23,827 bases of DNA from CAZBDU01 sp964490725 (GTDB taxonomy: Bacteria; Spirochaetota; Spirochaetia; SZUA-6; DRHE01). The DNA is taken from positions 1 through 23,827 of the forward strand of contig CAZBDU010000088.1 in the NCBI GenBank assembly GCA_964490725.1, in the 5' to 3' direction. Positions 7,630 to 15,126 of this stretch are shown one piece after another. The stretch's first letter is position 1; each line of letters opens with the position of its first letter. The position numbers and the translations under genes were made by a program. Below the pieces are notes generated by a model that saw only the letters and a list, made by a program, of their open reading frames with translations, was not told where the DNA came from and searched no databases.

Positions 7630-8988
7630 ATGAACGTCGATCTCGTGGTGCGCGGTGGGACGATCGTATTTCCCCGGGGGCAAGCGCCCGGGGACCTGCT
7701 GGTGGCGGAGGGGCGCGTGGCCGGCCTGGTGGCACCCGGCGCGGGGGAGGGGAGGCGCACGGTGGATGCCTCGGGGCTGCACGTGCTGCCCGGCTCGGTG
7801 GACCCGCACGTGCACATGATGGATCCCGGGCTCACCGAGAAGGAAGACTTCACGACCGGCACGGGGGCCGCCGCGGTGGGCGGGGTGACCACGGTGGTGG
7901 AGCATCATCGCAGCCTCCCCTTCGTGCTGGACGCCGCGGGGCTTAGAGAAAAGGCCGCCTACCTTGGATCTCGAGGCCTGATCGATTTCGCCCTGTTTGG
8001 GGGCCTGCAGCCGGACAATGTGGAGCAGCTGGAACCGATGTGGAGAGCCGGGGCCGCCGCCTTCAAGGCCTTCACCTGCAATCTGCACGGAGCGCCCGCG
8101 GTTCTTGCGGACAAGATGCTGGAGGGCTTTCGCGAGCTGGCCAGGTTCCAGGGTCTGTGCCTGGTGCACTGCGAAGACGAGCTCATCACGAAAGCCGCCG
8201 AAGAGCGGCTGCGGGCCGCCGGCCGCAGGGATTTCCGGGTCGTCCCGGAATGGCGCAGCCGGGAAGCCGAGCAGCTCGCCGTGGCAACCACCTCGCTGCT
8301 GGCGCGCATCACCGGGGCGCGCGTGGTAATCGCGCACGCCAGCCACCCTGCGGTGCTCGACATCACGAACCGCGAGCGCGCCTGCGGCGCGAAGCTCTGG
8401 GTGGAGAGCTGCCCCCAGTACTTCTATCTGACCGAGGAGGAGATCGAAAGCCGGGGCCCGTGGCACAAGTTCACGCCCCCCGCGCGCGATCGGGCCTCGA
8501 CACGGGAAATGTGGGGGCGCCTGGGCGCAGGCGACATCGACATGATCGTGGCCGATCACGCGCCCAGCACCAAGGAGGAGAAGTCGAAGGGACTTCAGGA
8601 CATCTGGGCCTGCCCGTTCGGCATTCCGGGCGTGGAAACGGTCCTGCCGCTGATGCTGACCGGCGTGAACGAGGGCAAGCTCACCCTGGAACGGGTGGTG
8701 GCGGCCCGCTCCGAGATTCCGGCCCGGGTATACGGGCTCTGGCCCCGCAAGGGAAGCCTGAACGTGGGGGCGGACGCCGACTTCGTTCTGGTGGACATGC
8801 GGGCCGAGAGGACCCTCAGCAACGAGACGGTGGTGGCCAAGGCAGGCTGGACTCCCTACGACGGCAGGGTGGTCAGGGGGCTGCCGGTGAAGACCTTTGT
8901 CCGCGGCGAGCTGGTTGCCGAGGGGGGAAAGCCCGTGGGCAGAGCGGGATGGGGTCAGTTCCTGCCCGGACAGGGAGCCAGGGGGTGA
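7630..8988 (+). CDS. Cyclic amidohydrolase of the allantoinase/hydantoinase/dihydroorotase group
   Basis: This 452-residue TIM-barrel hydrolase should open a cyclic amide or ureide ring. All binuclear-metal ligands are present at family positions: H60 and H62 (D-P-H-V-H), the lysine expected to be carbamylated K146 (A-A-F-K-A-F), H180 (V-H-C-E-D), H236 (A-H-A-S-H) and D309 (A-D-H-A-P-S). The layout (P66-G-x-T-E-x-E, C261-P-Q-Y-F, T408-P-Y-D-G-R) is closer to allantoinase and dihydroorotase than to D-hydantoinase. No other pyrimidine or purine catabolic genes are nearby, so the natural substrate is open. Four bases separate it from an isochorismatase-fold amidase, suggesting that ring opening is followed by hydrolysis of the linear amide or carbamoyl product. 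Confidence 0.9.
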   Translation: MNVDLVVRGGTIVFPRGQAPGDLLVAEGRVAGLVAPGAGEGRRTVDASGLHVLPGSVDPHVHMMDPGLTEKEDFTTGTGAAAVGGVTTVVEHHRSLPFVLDAAGLREKAAYLGSRGLIDFALFGGLQPDNVEQLEPMWRAGAAAFKAFTCNLHGAPAVLADKMLEGFRELARFQGLCLVHCEDELITKAAEERLRAAGRRDFRVVPEWRSREAEQLAVATTSLLARITGARVVIAHASHPAVLDITNRERACGAKLWVESCPQYFYLTEEEIESRGPWHKFTPPARDRASTREMWGRLGAGDIDMIVADHAPSTKEEKSKGLQDIWACPFGIPGVETVLPLMLTGVNEGKLTLERVVAARSEIPARVYGLWPRKGSLNVGADADFVLVDMRAERTLSNETVVAKAGWTPYDGRVVRGLPVKTFVRGELVAEGGKPVGRAGWGQFLPGQGARG

Positions 8989-8992
8989 TGCC

Positions 8993-9622
8993 ATGAAGCT
9001 CGATCGGACAAAGACGGTGTGCGTGTGCGTGGACCTCCACCGCGGCCACCTGGATCCGGAAGTGGCCACCGTGCCGCTGCCTGCCGAGCGCGCGAAGCGG
9101 GTGATCGGAGACACCGCGCCTTTCCTGCGGGCGCTGCGCCAGGCGGGCGTTCAGGTGGTCCACGTGGTCTCCCGGTATCGAGGCCCGGAGGAGATCGCGG
9201 CCAATCCCTTCTGGAAGGCCATCAACGAGGATCCCACGAAAGCGCGCAAGGGCATCCTGAAGCACAACCTGGAGGGCTCTCCCGGGACCCAGGTCATCCC
9301 GGAGCTCTGGGACGAGAGAGACATCCGGGTGGACACCAAGAAGCGCTACAGCTCCTACATCGGGACCGACCTGGAGTTCGTGCTGCGCGCCGGGGGCGCC
9401 GACACCATCATCCTCTGCGGCGTCAACACGAACACCTGCGTCTTCTGCGCCGCCTTCGAAAGCACCAACCGCGATTTCCGGCTCGTCGTTGCCGAAGAGT
9501 GCGTCGACACGATGGACGGCGAGGAGATGCACCGCTGGGCGCTGAGGTCGATCGCCGCCTCGCTCGGCTGGGTCATGCACACCGGGGAGATCCTCGAATC
9601 CCTGGACGGCCGGGACGGCTGA
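8993..9622 (+). CDS. Isochorismatase-family cysteine hydrolase (amidase)
   Basis: This 209-residue protein has the isochorismatase/nicotinamidase fold. The catalytic triad is visible as D14 (C-V-D-L-H), K116 (in T-K-K-R-Y-S, with K117 as alternative) and C149 (N-T-N-T-C), with the cis-peptide region G143-V-N. Family members with related jobs include N-carbamoylsarcosine amidase, maleamate amidohydrolase and ureidoacrylate amidohydrolase, all of which act on open-chain amides or ureides. Given its position four bases after a cyclic amidohydrolase, I infer that it acts on that enzyme's product. The frame is open further upstream, but ATG at 8993 directly follows the previous stop and the family sequence starts there. 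Confidence 0.9.
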   Translation: MKLDRTKTVCVCVDLHRGHLDPEVATVPLPAERAKRVIGDTAPFLRALRQAGVQVVHVVSRYRGPEEIAANPFWKAINEDPTKARKGILKHNLEGSPGTQVIPELWDERDIRVDTKKRYSSYIGTDLEFVLRAGGADTIILCGVNTNTCVFCAAFESTNRDFRLVVAEECVDTMDGEEMHRWALRSIAASLGWVMHTGEILESLDGRDG

Positions 9623-9659
9623 AGGTGAGGGTGCCACCGCGGCGGCCGTGGTTGCGAAT

Positions 9660-9689
9660 TTGCATTGCCGTCAGCGGGTTAACTATACT
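9660..9689 (+). promoter_or_regulatory. Candidate promoter for the SDR-to-hydrolase gene block
   Basis: TTGCAT (9660-9665) and TATACT (9684-9689) are separated by 18 bases; the -10 box matches the consensus at 5 of 6 positions. It lies in the only sizeable gap between the amidase pair and the SDR gene. The leader would run for about 115 bases and contains the hairpin at 9764-9797. Confidence 0.55.
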
Positions 9690-9763
9690 TTAGTCGTAAA
9701 CATTCGTCCGGCACGGGCCGGCCAGCTATCACAGGCGAGAGAAGATAGATCACCCCTGGAAGA

Positions 9764-9797
9764 GCAGGCCGCGCCGTGGCGCTTTCACGGAGCCTGC
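9764..9797 (+). promoter_or_regulatory. Leader hairpin just before the SDR ribosome site
   Basis: GCAGGC (9764-9769) pairs with GCCTGC (9792-9797), and an inner CCGTG (9774-9778) pairs with CACGG (9786-9790) around a seven-base loop, with four bases against one unpaired between the stems. The structure ends six bases before the GTGAGG ribosome site (9803-9808). There is no T tract, so it is not an intrinsic terminator. It may protect the RNA end or affect initiation. Confidence 0.45.
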
Positions 9798-9813
9798 ATG
9801 TGGTGAGGTGTCG

Positions 9814-10593
9814 ATGAGCCAGGACTATTCGAGCTTTGGGCTCCAGGACAAGGTTGCGGTGGTCACCGGACCGTCGCAGGGGATCGGCCGCGCATGCGCC
9901 GTTGCGCTCGCGCAGGCAGGCGCGGACCTGGTGCTGGTCAAGCATCCGGACCTCCATGGAGACGCCATCAAGGAAACGGTTTCCAGGATAGAAGAGACGG
10001 GCCGAAGAGCGGTGGTGTCCCTGACCGACGTGACGAACGTGGCCCAGATCGGCGCCATGGCCGAGACGGCGAAGAAAGAGTACGGCAGAGTCGACATCCT
10101 GGTGAACAATGCGGGATGGACCGACACCACCCCCGCAGTGGATGTCAGCGAGGAGGAGTGGGACCGGACCATCGACGTCTGTCTGAAGAGCGCGTTCTTT
10201 TGCTCGCAGGCGGTGGCGCGAATCATGATTCCCCAGGGCGGCGGCAAGATCGTCAACATCGGCTCCAACTTCGGTGTCACGGCGTTCAAAGGGCGGGTTG
10301 CGTATTGCTCGGCCAAGGCCGGCATGCATCAGCTGACCCGGACTCTGGCGCTGGAATGGGCGCCGCACGGGATAAACGTCAACGCCGTCGCTCCGGCGCT
10401 CACCGAGACTCCGGGGCGCAGGGAGGTCATGGCCAGGCCGGGATTCAAGGAGGCGATACTGGCCCAGCTGCCCATCGGAAGGTGGAATCAACCGGAGGAC
10501 CTGGTCGGGGCCGTCCTCTATCTGTCCAGCCATCTGGCCGACATGGTGGTCGGTCACGTCCTGATGATCGACGGCGGCTGGACCATCCACTAG
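9814..10593 (+). CDS. Short-chain dehydrogenase/reductase (SDR family)
   Basis: This 259-residue classical SDR is an NAD(P)-dependent oxidoreductase. The coefactor motif T18-G-P-S-Q-G-I-G-type glycine loop is intact, N98-N-A-G follows, and the catalytic residues are S151 (N-I-G-S), Y164 and K168 (Y-C-S-A-K). The C-terminal end has D253-G-G-W, usual for 3-oxoacyl-reductase-like members. The substrate is unknown; the neighbouring ALDH and amidohydrolase suggest an alcohol or keto intermediate in the same pathway. ATG at 9814 is chosen because GTGAGG ends five bases before it; a GTG at 9808 is part of that site and would add only two residues. It follows a promoter and a leader hairpin and begins the second block of the catabolic cluster. 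Confidence 0.92.
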   Translation: MSQDYSSFGLQDKVAVVTGPSQGIGRACAVALAQAGADLVLVKHPDLHGDAIKETVSRIEETGRRAVVSLTDVTNVAQIGAMAETAKKEYGRVDILVNNAGWTDTTPAVDVSEEEWDRTIDVCLKSAFFCSQAVARIMIPQGGGKIVNIGSNFGVTAFKGRVAYCSAKAGMHQLTRTLALEWAPHGINVNAVAPALTETPGRREVMARPGFKEAILAQLPIGRWNQPEDLVGAVLYLSSHLADMVVGHVLMIDGGWTIH

Positions 10594-10643
10594 CAGTCTT
10601 CGGCGAACCTAGGGGTGCCAGGAATCTTCGAAAGCGAGGTCGC

Positions 10644-11630
10644 ATGAGGATAGATATTCACACGCATTTCATCCCGCCCCAGATCATAGAAGATGCGCGC
10701 AAGAGTCGCGCGCTGGACGAGGTGAAGATCGAACGGCGCGGGGAAGTGGAGTGGGTCATTCATCCCCAGGGATACCGGTATCCTCTGGCGGGCGAGTTCT
10801 GGGACGTGGAGGCCAAGCTCCGTCACATGGACGGGCTGGGGCTCGACGTGTCGCTCCTTTCCATCTCGCCCACCATGTTCTTCTACTGGGTGGACGGCGC
10901 AGCGGCGGCCCGGTTCTGCCGCATGGCGAACGAAGCGGTCGCCGGCATGGCGGCGCGGTCGGGCGGGCGCCTGTACGGGATGGCCACGGTGCCCCTGCAG
11001 GACCCGGCCAAGGCGGCGGCGGAGCTGCGCCATGCGGCAGGTGAGCTGGGGCTGCGCGGGGTGGAGATCGGGACGGTGGTGGGGGACATCCCTCTCGATG
11101 ACCCGCGTTTCGCCGCCTTCTTCTCCACGGCGGAGGAGCTGAACGTCCCGGTGATGCTGCACCCCTACTACGTGGGGCCGAAGGTGCAGCTCAAGGACTT
11201 CTACATGACCAATCTGGTGGGTAATCCCCTGGAGACCACCGTCGCGGCGGCCAGGCTCATCCTCTCCGGCTTCCTGGACCGCCATCCCGGGCTGACTGTC
11301 GTGCTGGTTCATGCCGGCGGGTTCCTCCCGTATCAGATCGGCCGCCTGGACCACGGGTACGAGGTGCGCTCCGAGACGAATGCGAACATCAGCCGTCCTC
11401 CCTCCAGCTACCTGGGCCGGTTCGTGTTCGACACGATCACGCACGCCGATCCCCAGTTGAAGTTCCTGGTGGATCTGGTCGGGGAGGACCACGTGGTGAT
11501 CGGTACGGACATTCCCTTCGACATGGCGGATACCCGGTTCGCGGGGCGGCTGGCCTCGACCGGATTGGACGGCAAGGCGATAGCCGCGATCGAGTCCGGG
11601 AACGTCCACCGGCTGTTCGGTTTGGGCTGA
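10644..11630 (+). CDS. ACMSD-like zinc amidohydrolase/decarboxylase (amidohydrolase 2 family)
   Basis: This 328-residue protein closely follows the layout of 2-amino-3-carboxymuconate-6-semialdehyde decarboxylase. Metal ligands H6 and H8 (D-I-H-T-H), H173 (M-L-H-P-Y) and D289 (G-T-D-I-P-F), plus the catalytic H223 (V-H-A-G-G), are all in place. So are W53-D and S73-x-S-P-T-M-F-F-Y-W. Enzymes of this family are mostly nonoxidative decarboxylases, some hydrolases. By an ungapped comparison from memory, the substrate-binding arginine of human ACMSD (Arg47) corresponds to Y46 here, although R45 is adjacent, so the substrate may differ. It lies between the SDR and ALDH genes. ACMSD and an aldehyde dehydrogenase act consecutively in known aromatic pathways. 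A GAGGT ribosome site precedes the ATG. Confidence 0.87.
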   Translation: MRIDIHTHFIPPQIIEDARKSRALDEVKIERRGEVEWVIHPQGYRYPLAGEFWDVEAKLRHMDGLGLDVSLLSISPTMFFYWVDGAAAARFCRMANEAVAGMAARSGGRLYGMATVPLQDPAKAAAELRHAAGELGLRGVEIGTVVGDIPLDDPRFAAFFSTAEELNVPVMLHPYYVGPKVQLKDFYMTNLVGNPLETTVAAARLILSGFLDRHPGLTVVLVHAGGFLPYQIGRLDHGYEVRSETNANISRPPSSYLGRFVFDTITHADPQLKFLVDLVGEDHVVIGTDIPFDMADTRFAGRLASTGLDGKAIAAIESGNVHRLFGLG

Positions 11631-11651
11631 GGAGCAGAGAGAGCCACACCC

Positions 11652-13148
11652 ATGAAGAAACGATACGAGATGTTTGTAGACGGAAAGCCGGCCGCGGCCA
11701 GGGGAGGGACCTACTTCCCGGTGGAGAACCCGGCCACGGGAGGGACGGCGGCCGAAGTCGCGGAAGGGAAGGCGGAGGACATCCGCCGGGCGGTGGAGGT
11801 GGGCAGGCAGGCGTTCAAGGACGGACGGTGGTCGCGCATGGAGCCGCGCCACCGGGCGCGGATCCTGAACCGTGCGGCCTCCCGCCTCATGGAGGCGGCC
11901 GATGAGCTGGCGGAGATCGAAACGAAATCCACGGGCCGCCCGATTCGCGAGATGAAGGCGCAGATGGGCAGGGTTCCCGAATGGCTCGAGTACTTCGGGG
12001 CCCTCATTCAGGCCTCTGAGGGGACCGTGCCGCCGTTTGCCGGACAGTTCGTGAACTACGTGCGGCGCGTGCCGCTGGGGGTGGTGGGACAGTTGACGCC
12101 CTGGAACCACCCGCTGCTGATCGCGATGAAGAAGGTGGCCCCCGCCCTGGCCACCGGGAACTCGCTGGTGGTGAAACCCTCCGAGCTGGCCCCGATTGCG
12201 GTGATCGAGCTTGCGCGGATCTGCACGGAGGCCGGCGTGCCGCCGGGAGTCATCAACGTCGTCCCGGGCCTGGGACCGGAGGCGGGCAAGGCGCTCGCGG
12301 AGCATCCGGACCTTGCCAAGCTGGATCTCACCGGCGGCACCCCGACGGGAAGAGCGGTGGCGGCCGCCGCGGGCAGGAACCTGATCCGCGCCACCGCGGA
12401 GCTGGGCGGCAAGGCCCCGATCGTCGTCTTCGACGATGCCGATCTGACGGCCGCCGTCAACGGCGCGGCGTTCGCGGCGTTCATCGCCACCGGGCAGACC
12501 TGCGTCCAGGGGGCCAGGCTTCTGGTCCAGGAGTCGGTGTACGACCAGGTGAGCCGGCTCTTCACGGAGAAGGCCCGCTCCCTGCGGATCGGCGATCCGA
12601 TGGATCCGGACACGCAGGTGGGACCCCTGGTGTCGCGCCGGCAGCTGGAGCGCGTCTCCGGCTTCGTGGAGGGCGCCCGCAAGGAGGGCGCCACGGTGCT
12701 GTGCGGAGGCGCCCGCCCGGAAGGGGCGACGTTTCAGAAGGGGCACTTCTACCTGCCCACCGTGGTCAGCCCGGTCAATCCCGCCATGGAGATCGTGCGG
12801 GAGGAGATCTTCGGTCCGGTGACCGTGATCCTTCCCTTCAAGGACGAGCGCCACGCAGTGGAGCTGGCCAACGATTCCCCCTACGGGCTTTCCGCGGCGG
12901 TCTGGACCAGGGACGTGAAGCGGGCTCACCGCGTGGCTCACGCCATCGAGGCCGGCGTGGTCTGGGTCAACGATCACCATCGCATCGACCCCGCCTCCCC
13001 CTGGGGCGGGTTCAAGGACAGCGGCATGGGCCGGGAAAACGGATGGGAGGCGCTCCGTGAGTACACGGATACGCAGAGCATCATCGTGAACCTGGATCCG
13101 GCGCCGTTCGACTGGTACGGTTCGGGCTCGGGACAGCGATACAGCTGA
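11652..13148 (+). CDS. NAD(P)-dependent aldehyde dehydrogenase
   Basis: This 498-residue protein is a full-length ALDH superfamily member that oxidises an aldehyde to an acid. Key residues are present: N152 (T-P-W-N-H-P), K175 (V-K-P-S-E), the general base E250 (A-E-L-G-G), the nucleophile C284 (G-Q-T-C) and E385-x-F-G-P. The cofactor-loop motif usually F-T-G-S-T reads L-T-G-G-T here. No substrate assignment is possible; after an ACMSD-like enzyme it might act on a semialdehyde such as an aminomuconate semialdehyde-like compound, but this is inference. The ribosome site is weak (GAGAGAG about nine bases upstream). The gene ends 31 bases before the permease gene. Confidence 0.93.
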   Translation: MKKRYEMFVDGKPAAARGGTYFPVENPATGGTAAEVAEGKAEDIRRAVEVGRQAFKDGRWSRMEPRHRARILNRAASRLMEAADELAEIETKSTGRPIREMKAQMGRVPEWLEYFGALIQASEGTVPPFAGQFVNYVRRVPLGVVGQLTPWNHPLLIAMKKVAPALATGNSLVVKPSELAPIAVIELARICTEAGVPPGVINVVPGLGPEAGKALAEHPDLAKLDLTGGTPTGRAVAAAAGRNLIRATAELGGKAPIVVFDDADLTAAVNGAAFAAFIATGQTCVQGARLLVQESVYDQVSRLFTEKARSLRIGDPMDPDTQVGPLVSRRQLERVSGFVEGARKEGATVLCGGARPEGATFQKGHFYLPTVVSPVNPAMEIVREEIFGPVTVILPFKDERHAVELANDSPYGLSAAVWTRDVKRAHRVAHAIEAGVVWVNDHHRIDPASPWGGFKDSGMGRENGWEALREYTDTQSIIVNLDPAPFDWYGSGSGQRYS

Positions 13149-13166
13149 TTGCGGCGATTCTTCGCC

Positions 13167-13172
13167 AAGGAG
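13167..13172 (+). promoter_or_regulatory. Ribosome-binding site deciding the TTG start of the permease gene
   Basis: AAGGAG lies seven bases before TTG at 13180-13182. The in-frame ATG at 13189 is 16 bases away, too far for normal use. This favours the rare TTG start. Confidence 0.65.
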
Positions 13173-13179
13173 TTGGGGA

Positions 13180-14043
13180 TTGTCGGTCATGTTCCTGGTC
13201 TTTCAACTGCTGAACGGCATCACCTTTGCCGCCCTGCTCTTCTTTCTCGCCAGCGGGTTCACCTTGATATTCGGCCTCATGCGCGTGGTCAACCTCACCC
13301 ACGGCGTCCTCTACCTGGTGGGCGGCTATATCGGGTTGACGATCATCCAGGTGACCGGCAACTTCTTCATCGGCGCGCTGGGTGCGGCCATCGGCATCGG
13401 GCTCGTGGGCATTGGCATCGAGCGGGGCCTGCTTCGCTTCGTCCGCGGCAACGTGCTGGCGCAGGTGCTGCTCACCATCGGGCTCGTCTTCATCCTCGCC
13501 GACCTGTCCCTGGTGGTGTGGGGAGGCGAGCCGAAGAGTATCCCGATCCCGCATTTTCTCACCGGCGCGGTTTCTGTATTCGGCATCACCTACCCGAAGT
13601 ACCGCTTCTTCGTGGTGTTCATGGGCGTCGCCGTGGGGGTGATCCTGTGGGTGGTCCAGGCCAAGACCCGTCTTGGCGCCATCATCCGTGCCGGCGTGGA
13701 CGACGTGGAAATGGTCGATGCCCTGGGCATCAACATTCGCTTGGTCTTCAGCGCCGTGTTCTTTTTCGGCGCCGCCCTGGCCGGCCTGGCGGGCGTCATG
13801 GGGGGCGCTTTCCTGAGCCTCTATCCAGGCGCCGAGACGGAGATCCTTCTCTTCGGTCTCGTCGTGGTCATCATCGGCGGAATGGGCAGCCTGGAAGGGG
13901 CGGTGGTCGGCAGCCTCGTGGTGGGGCTGCTGGACACCTTCGGGAAGGCGCTCTTTCCCGAGCTGGCCTACTTCACGATCTTCGGTCCCATGGCCATCAT
14001 GCTTGCCCTGCGCCCCAGCGGGCTGTTCGGGAGGACGCAGTGA
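13180..14043 (+). CDS. livH: Liv/HAAT-type ABC transporter permease (LivH-like)
   Basis: This 287-residue inner-membrane permease has about eight hydrophobic segments. The LivH hallmarks are N5-type start sequence L-L-N-G-I, S25-G-F-T-L-I-F-G-L-M-R, then N-L-T-H-G, with A-I-I-R-A-G-V-D-D in the coupling-loop region. G-G-M-G-S-L-E-G-A is present near the end, followed by R-P-S-G-L-F-G. It is one of two membrane subunits of an importer whose family takes up branched-chain amino acids, amides, urea or aromatic acids. Here the setting within catabolic genes argues for the pathway's substrate. A TTG start is used, as shown by the ribosome-site spacing. Its stop overlaps the next start as GTGA. Confidence 0.92.
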   Translation: MSVMFLVFQLLNGITFAALLFFLASGFTLIFGLMRVVNLTHGVLYLVGGYIGLTIIQVTGNFFIGALGAAIGIGLVGIGIERGLLRFVRGNVLAQVLLTIGLVFILADLSLVVWGGEPKSIPIPHFLTGAVSVFGITYPKYRFFVVFMGVAVGVILWVVQAKTRLGAIIRAGVDDVEMVDALGINIRLVFSAVFFFGAALAGLAGVMGGAFLSLYPGAETEILLFGLVVVIIGGMGSLEGAVVGSLVVGLLDTFGKALFPELAYFTIFGPMAIMLALRPSGLFGRTQ

Positions 14044-15020
14044 TCTCCGGCCGATGGGTGAAGCCATCCGTCGTCGGGGCGCTTTTGGCAGTGGCCGCGC
14101 TGGTACCGGTTCTGGTGCCGCCGTTCTACATGAACGTCATGAGCCAGGTCTTCATCTTTGCCTTTCTGGCCATGAGCATCGACGTCATGGCCGGCTACAC
14201 CGGCCTGGTTCCGCTGGGCCACGCGGGGATCTTCGGGGTCTCCTCGTACGTGGTGGGCTACCTGCTCACGAAGTCCGCGATTCCCATGGCCGCTGTGATA
14301 CCGATCGCCCTCGTCTCTGCCACGGTGCTGGCGGCGGTGTTCGCGCTGCTTGCCATCCGGACCTCCGGCGTCTATTTCCTCATGGTCACCCTGGCGGAAG
14401 GGATGCTCATCTGGGGGCTTGCCTACCGGTGGTCGTCGGTCACCAACGCGGAAAACGGCATCTCCGGCATCCCGCGGCCGGCGTTCGCCACTCAAGACGT
14501 GCAGTTCTACTACCTGGTCGTCGTGGTGTTCGCCGTGGTGGCGTTCGTGATGTACCGGTTCGTCACGTCCCCGTTCGGACTGACCCTGAAGGGCATTCGC
14601 GAGGGTGAGAAGCGGATGAGGACGTTGGGCTACAACACGGCGCTGCACAAGTTTCTGGCGTTCACCGCGAGCGGTTTCTTTGCCTCCATCGGAGGCGCAC
14701 TGTACGCGATGTACAACGGGTTTGTGAGCCCGTCGATCGTGGACTTTTCCCAGTCCGCGCAGGGAGTGTTGATGACGATCGTCGGCGGGACGGGCACCCT
14801 GTTCGGGCCGATGATCGGGGCTCTGATTGTCGTCGTCACACGCTACATAGTCAGCCTGTACGTGGCACGTTGGCCCACCGTGATGGGACTGATTTTCGTC
14901 GTGACGATCATCATTGCGCGTGACGGCGTGGTAGGAGGAGGGCGCAGATTGTTGCACCGGATCTCGACAGAGCAGCGCAGGAGGGTCTCACGCCGCCAGG
15001 AGGAAGGAGGTGGTACGTAA
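14040..15020 (+). CDS. livM: Liv/HAAT-type ABC transporter permease (LivM-like)
   Basis: This 326-residue inner-membrane permease has the LivM signature: M-S-I-D-V-M-A-G-Y-T-G-L-V-P-L-G-H-A-G-type segment near residue 45. It also has F-x-M-V-T-L-A-E and an E-N-G-I-S-G-I-P motif. The coupling region is G-I-R-E-G-E-K-R-M-R-T-L-G-Y, followed by the Y-N-G-F-V-S-P and V-G-G-T-G-T-L-F-G-P end motifs. The GTG start overlaps the LivH stop by four bases (GTGA), which points to coupled translation of the permease pair. The tail (about 25 residues) is strongly basic and then E/G-rich, longer than I would expect but with no clear function. The much longer open frame upstream is a shadow of LivH. Confidence 0.92.
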   Translation: MISGRWVKPSVVGALLAVAALVPVLVPPFYMNVMSQVFIFAFLAMSIDVMAGYTGLVPLGHAGIFGVSSYVVGYLLTKSAIPMAAVIPIALVSATVLAAVFALLAIRTSGVYFLMVTLAEGMLIWGLAYRWSSVTNAENGISGIPRPAFATQDVQFYYLVVVVFAVVAFVMYRFVTSPFGLTLKGIREGEKRMRTLGYNTALHKFLAFTASGFFASIGGALYAMYNGFVSPSIVDFSQSAQGVLMTIVGGTGTLFGPMIGALIVVVTRYIVSLYVARWPTVMGLIFVVTIIIARDGVVGGGRRLLHRISTEQRRRVSRRQEEGGGT

Positions 15021-15071
15021 CCGAAAAGACCTGTCTCACTGAAACGGACTGCGTGGCTCTGAGTTATGGTT

Positions 15072-15093
15072 GTGATTCCCGTGTAGGAATCAC
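15072..15093 (+). promoter_or_regulatory. Hairpin between the permease and binding-protein genes
   Basis: GTGATTCC (15072-15079) and GGAATCAC (15086-15093) form a perfect eight-pair stem with a six-base loop CGTGTA. It is followed by ATACAAAAAG rather than a T tract, so it is not a terminator. Possible roles are an RNA-processing or stabilising element that raises binding-protein mRNA, or an operator. Confidence 0.55.
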
Positions 15094-15126
15094 CGATACA
15101 AAAAGACTTTCAAGGAGAACAGTGAT

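Noticed and set aside
9631..9652. CCAC...GTGG inverted repeat after the isochorismatase-fold gene as a terminator
   Set aside because: Only four closing pairs, a GC-rich self-complementary interior and no run of T. Chance is likely in this base composition.
10644..13148. Assignment of the ACMSD-like and ALDH genes to a tryptophan or 3-hydroxyanthranilate pathway
   Set aside because: No 3-hydroxyanthranilate dioxygenase, 2-aminomuconate deaminase or kynurenine genes are present, and the key ACMSD arginine seems shifted.
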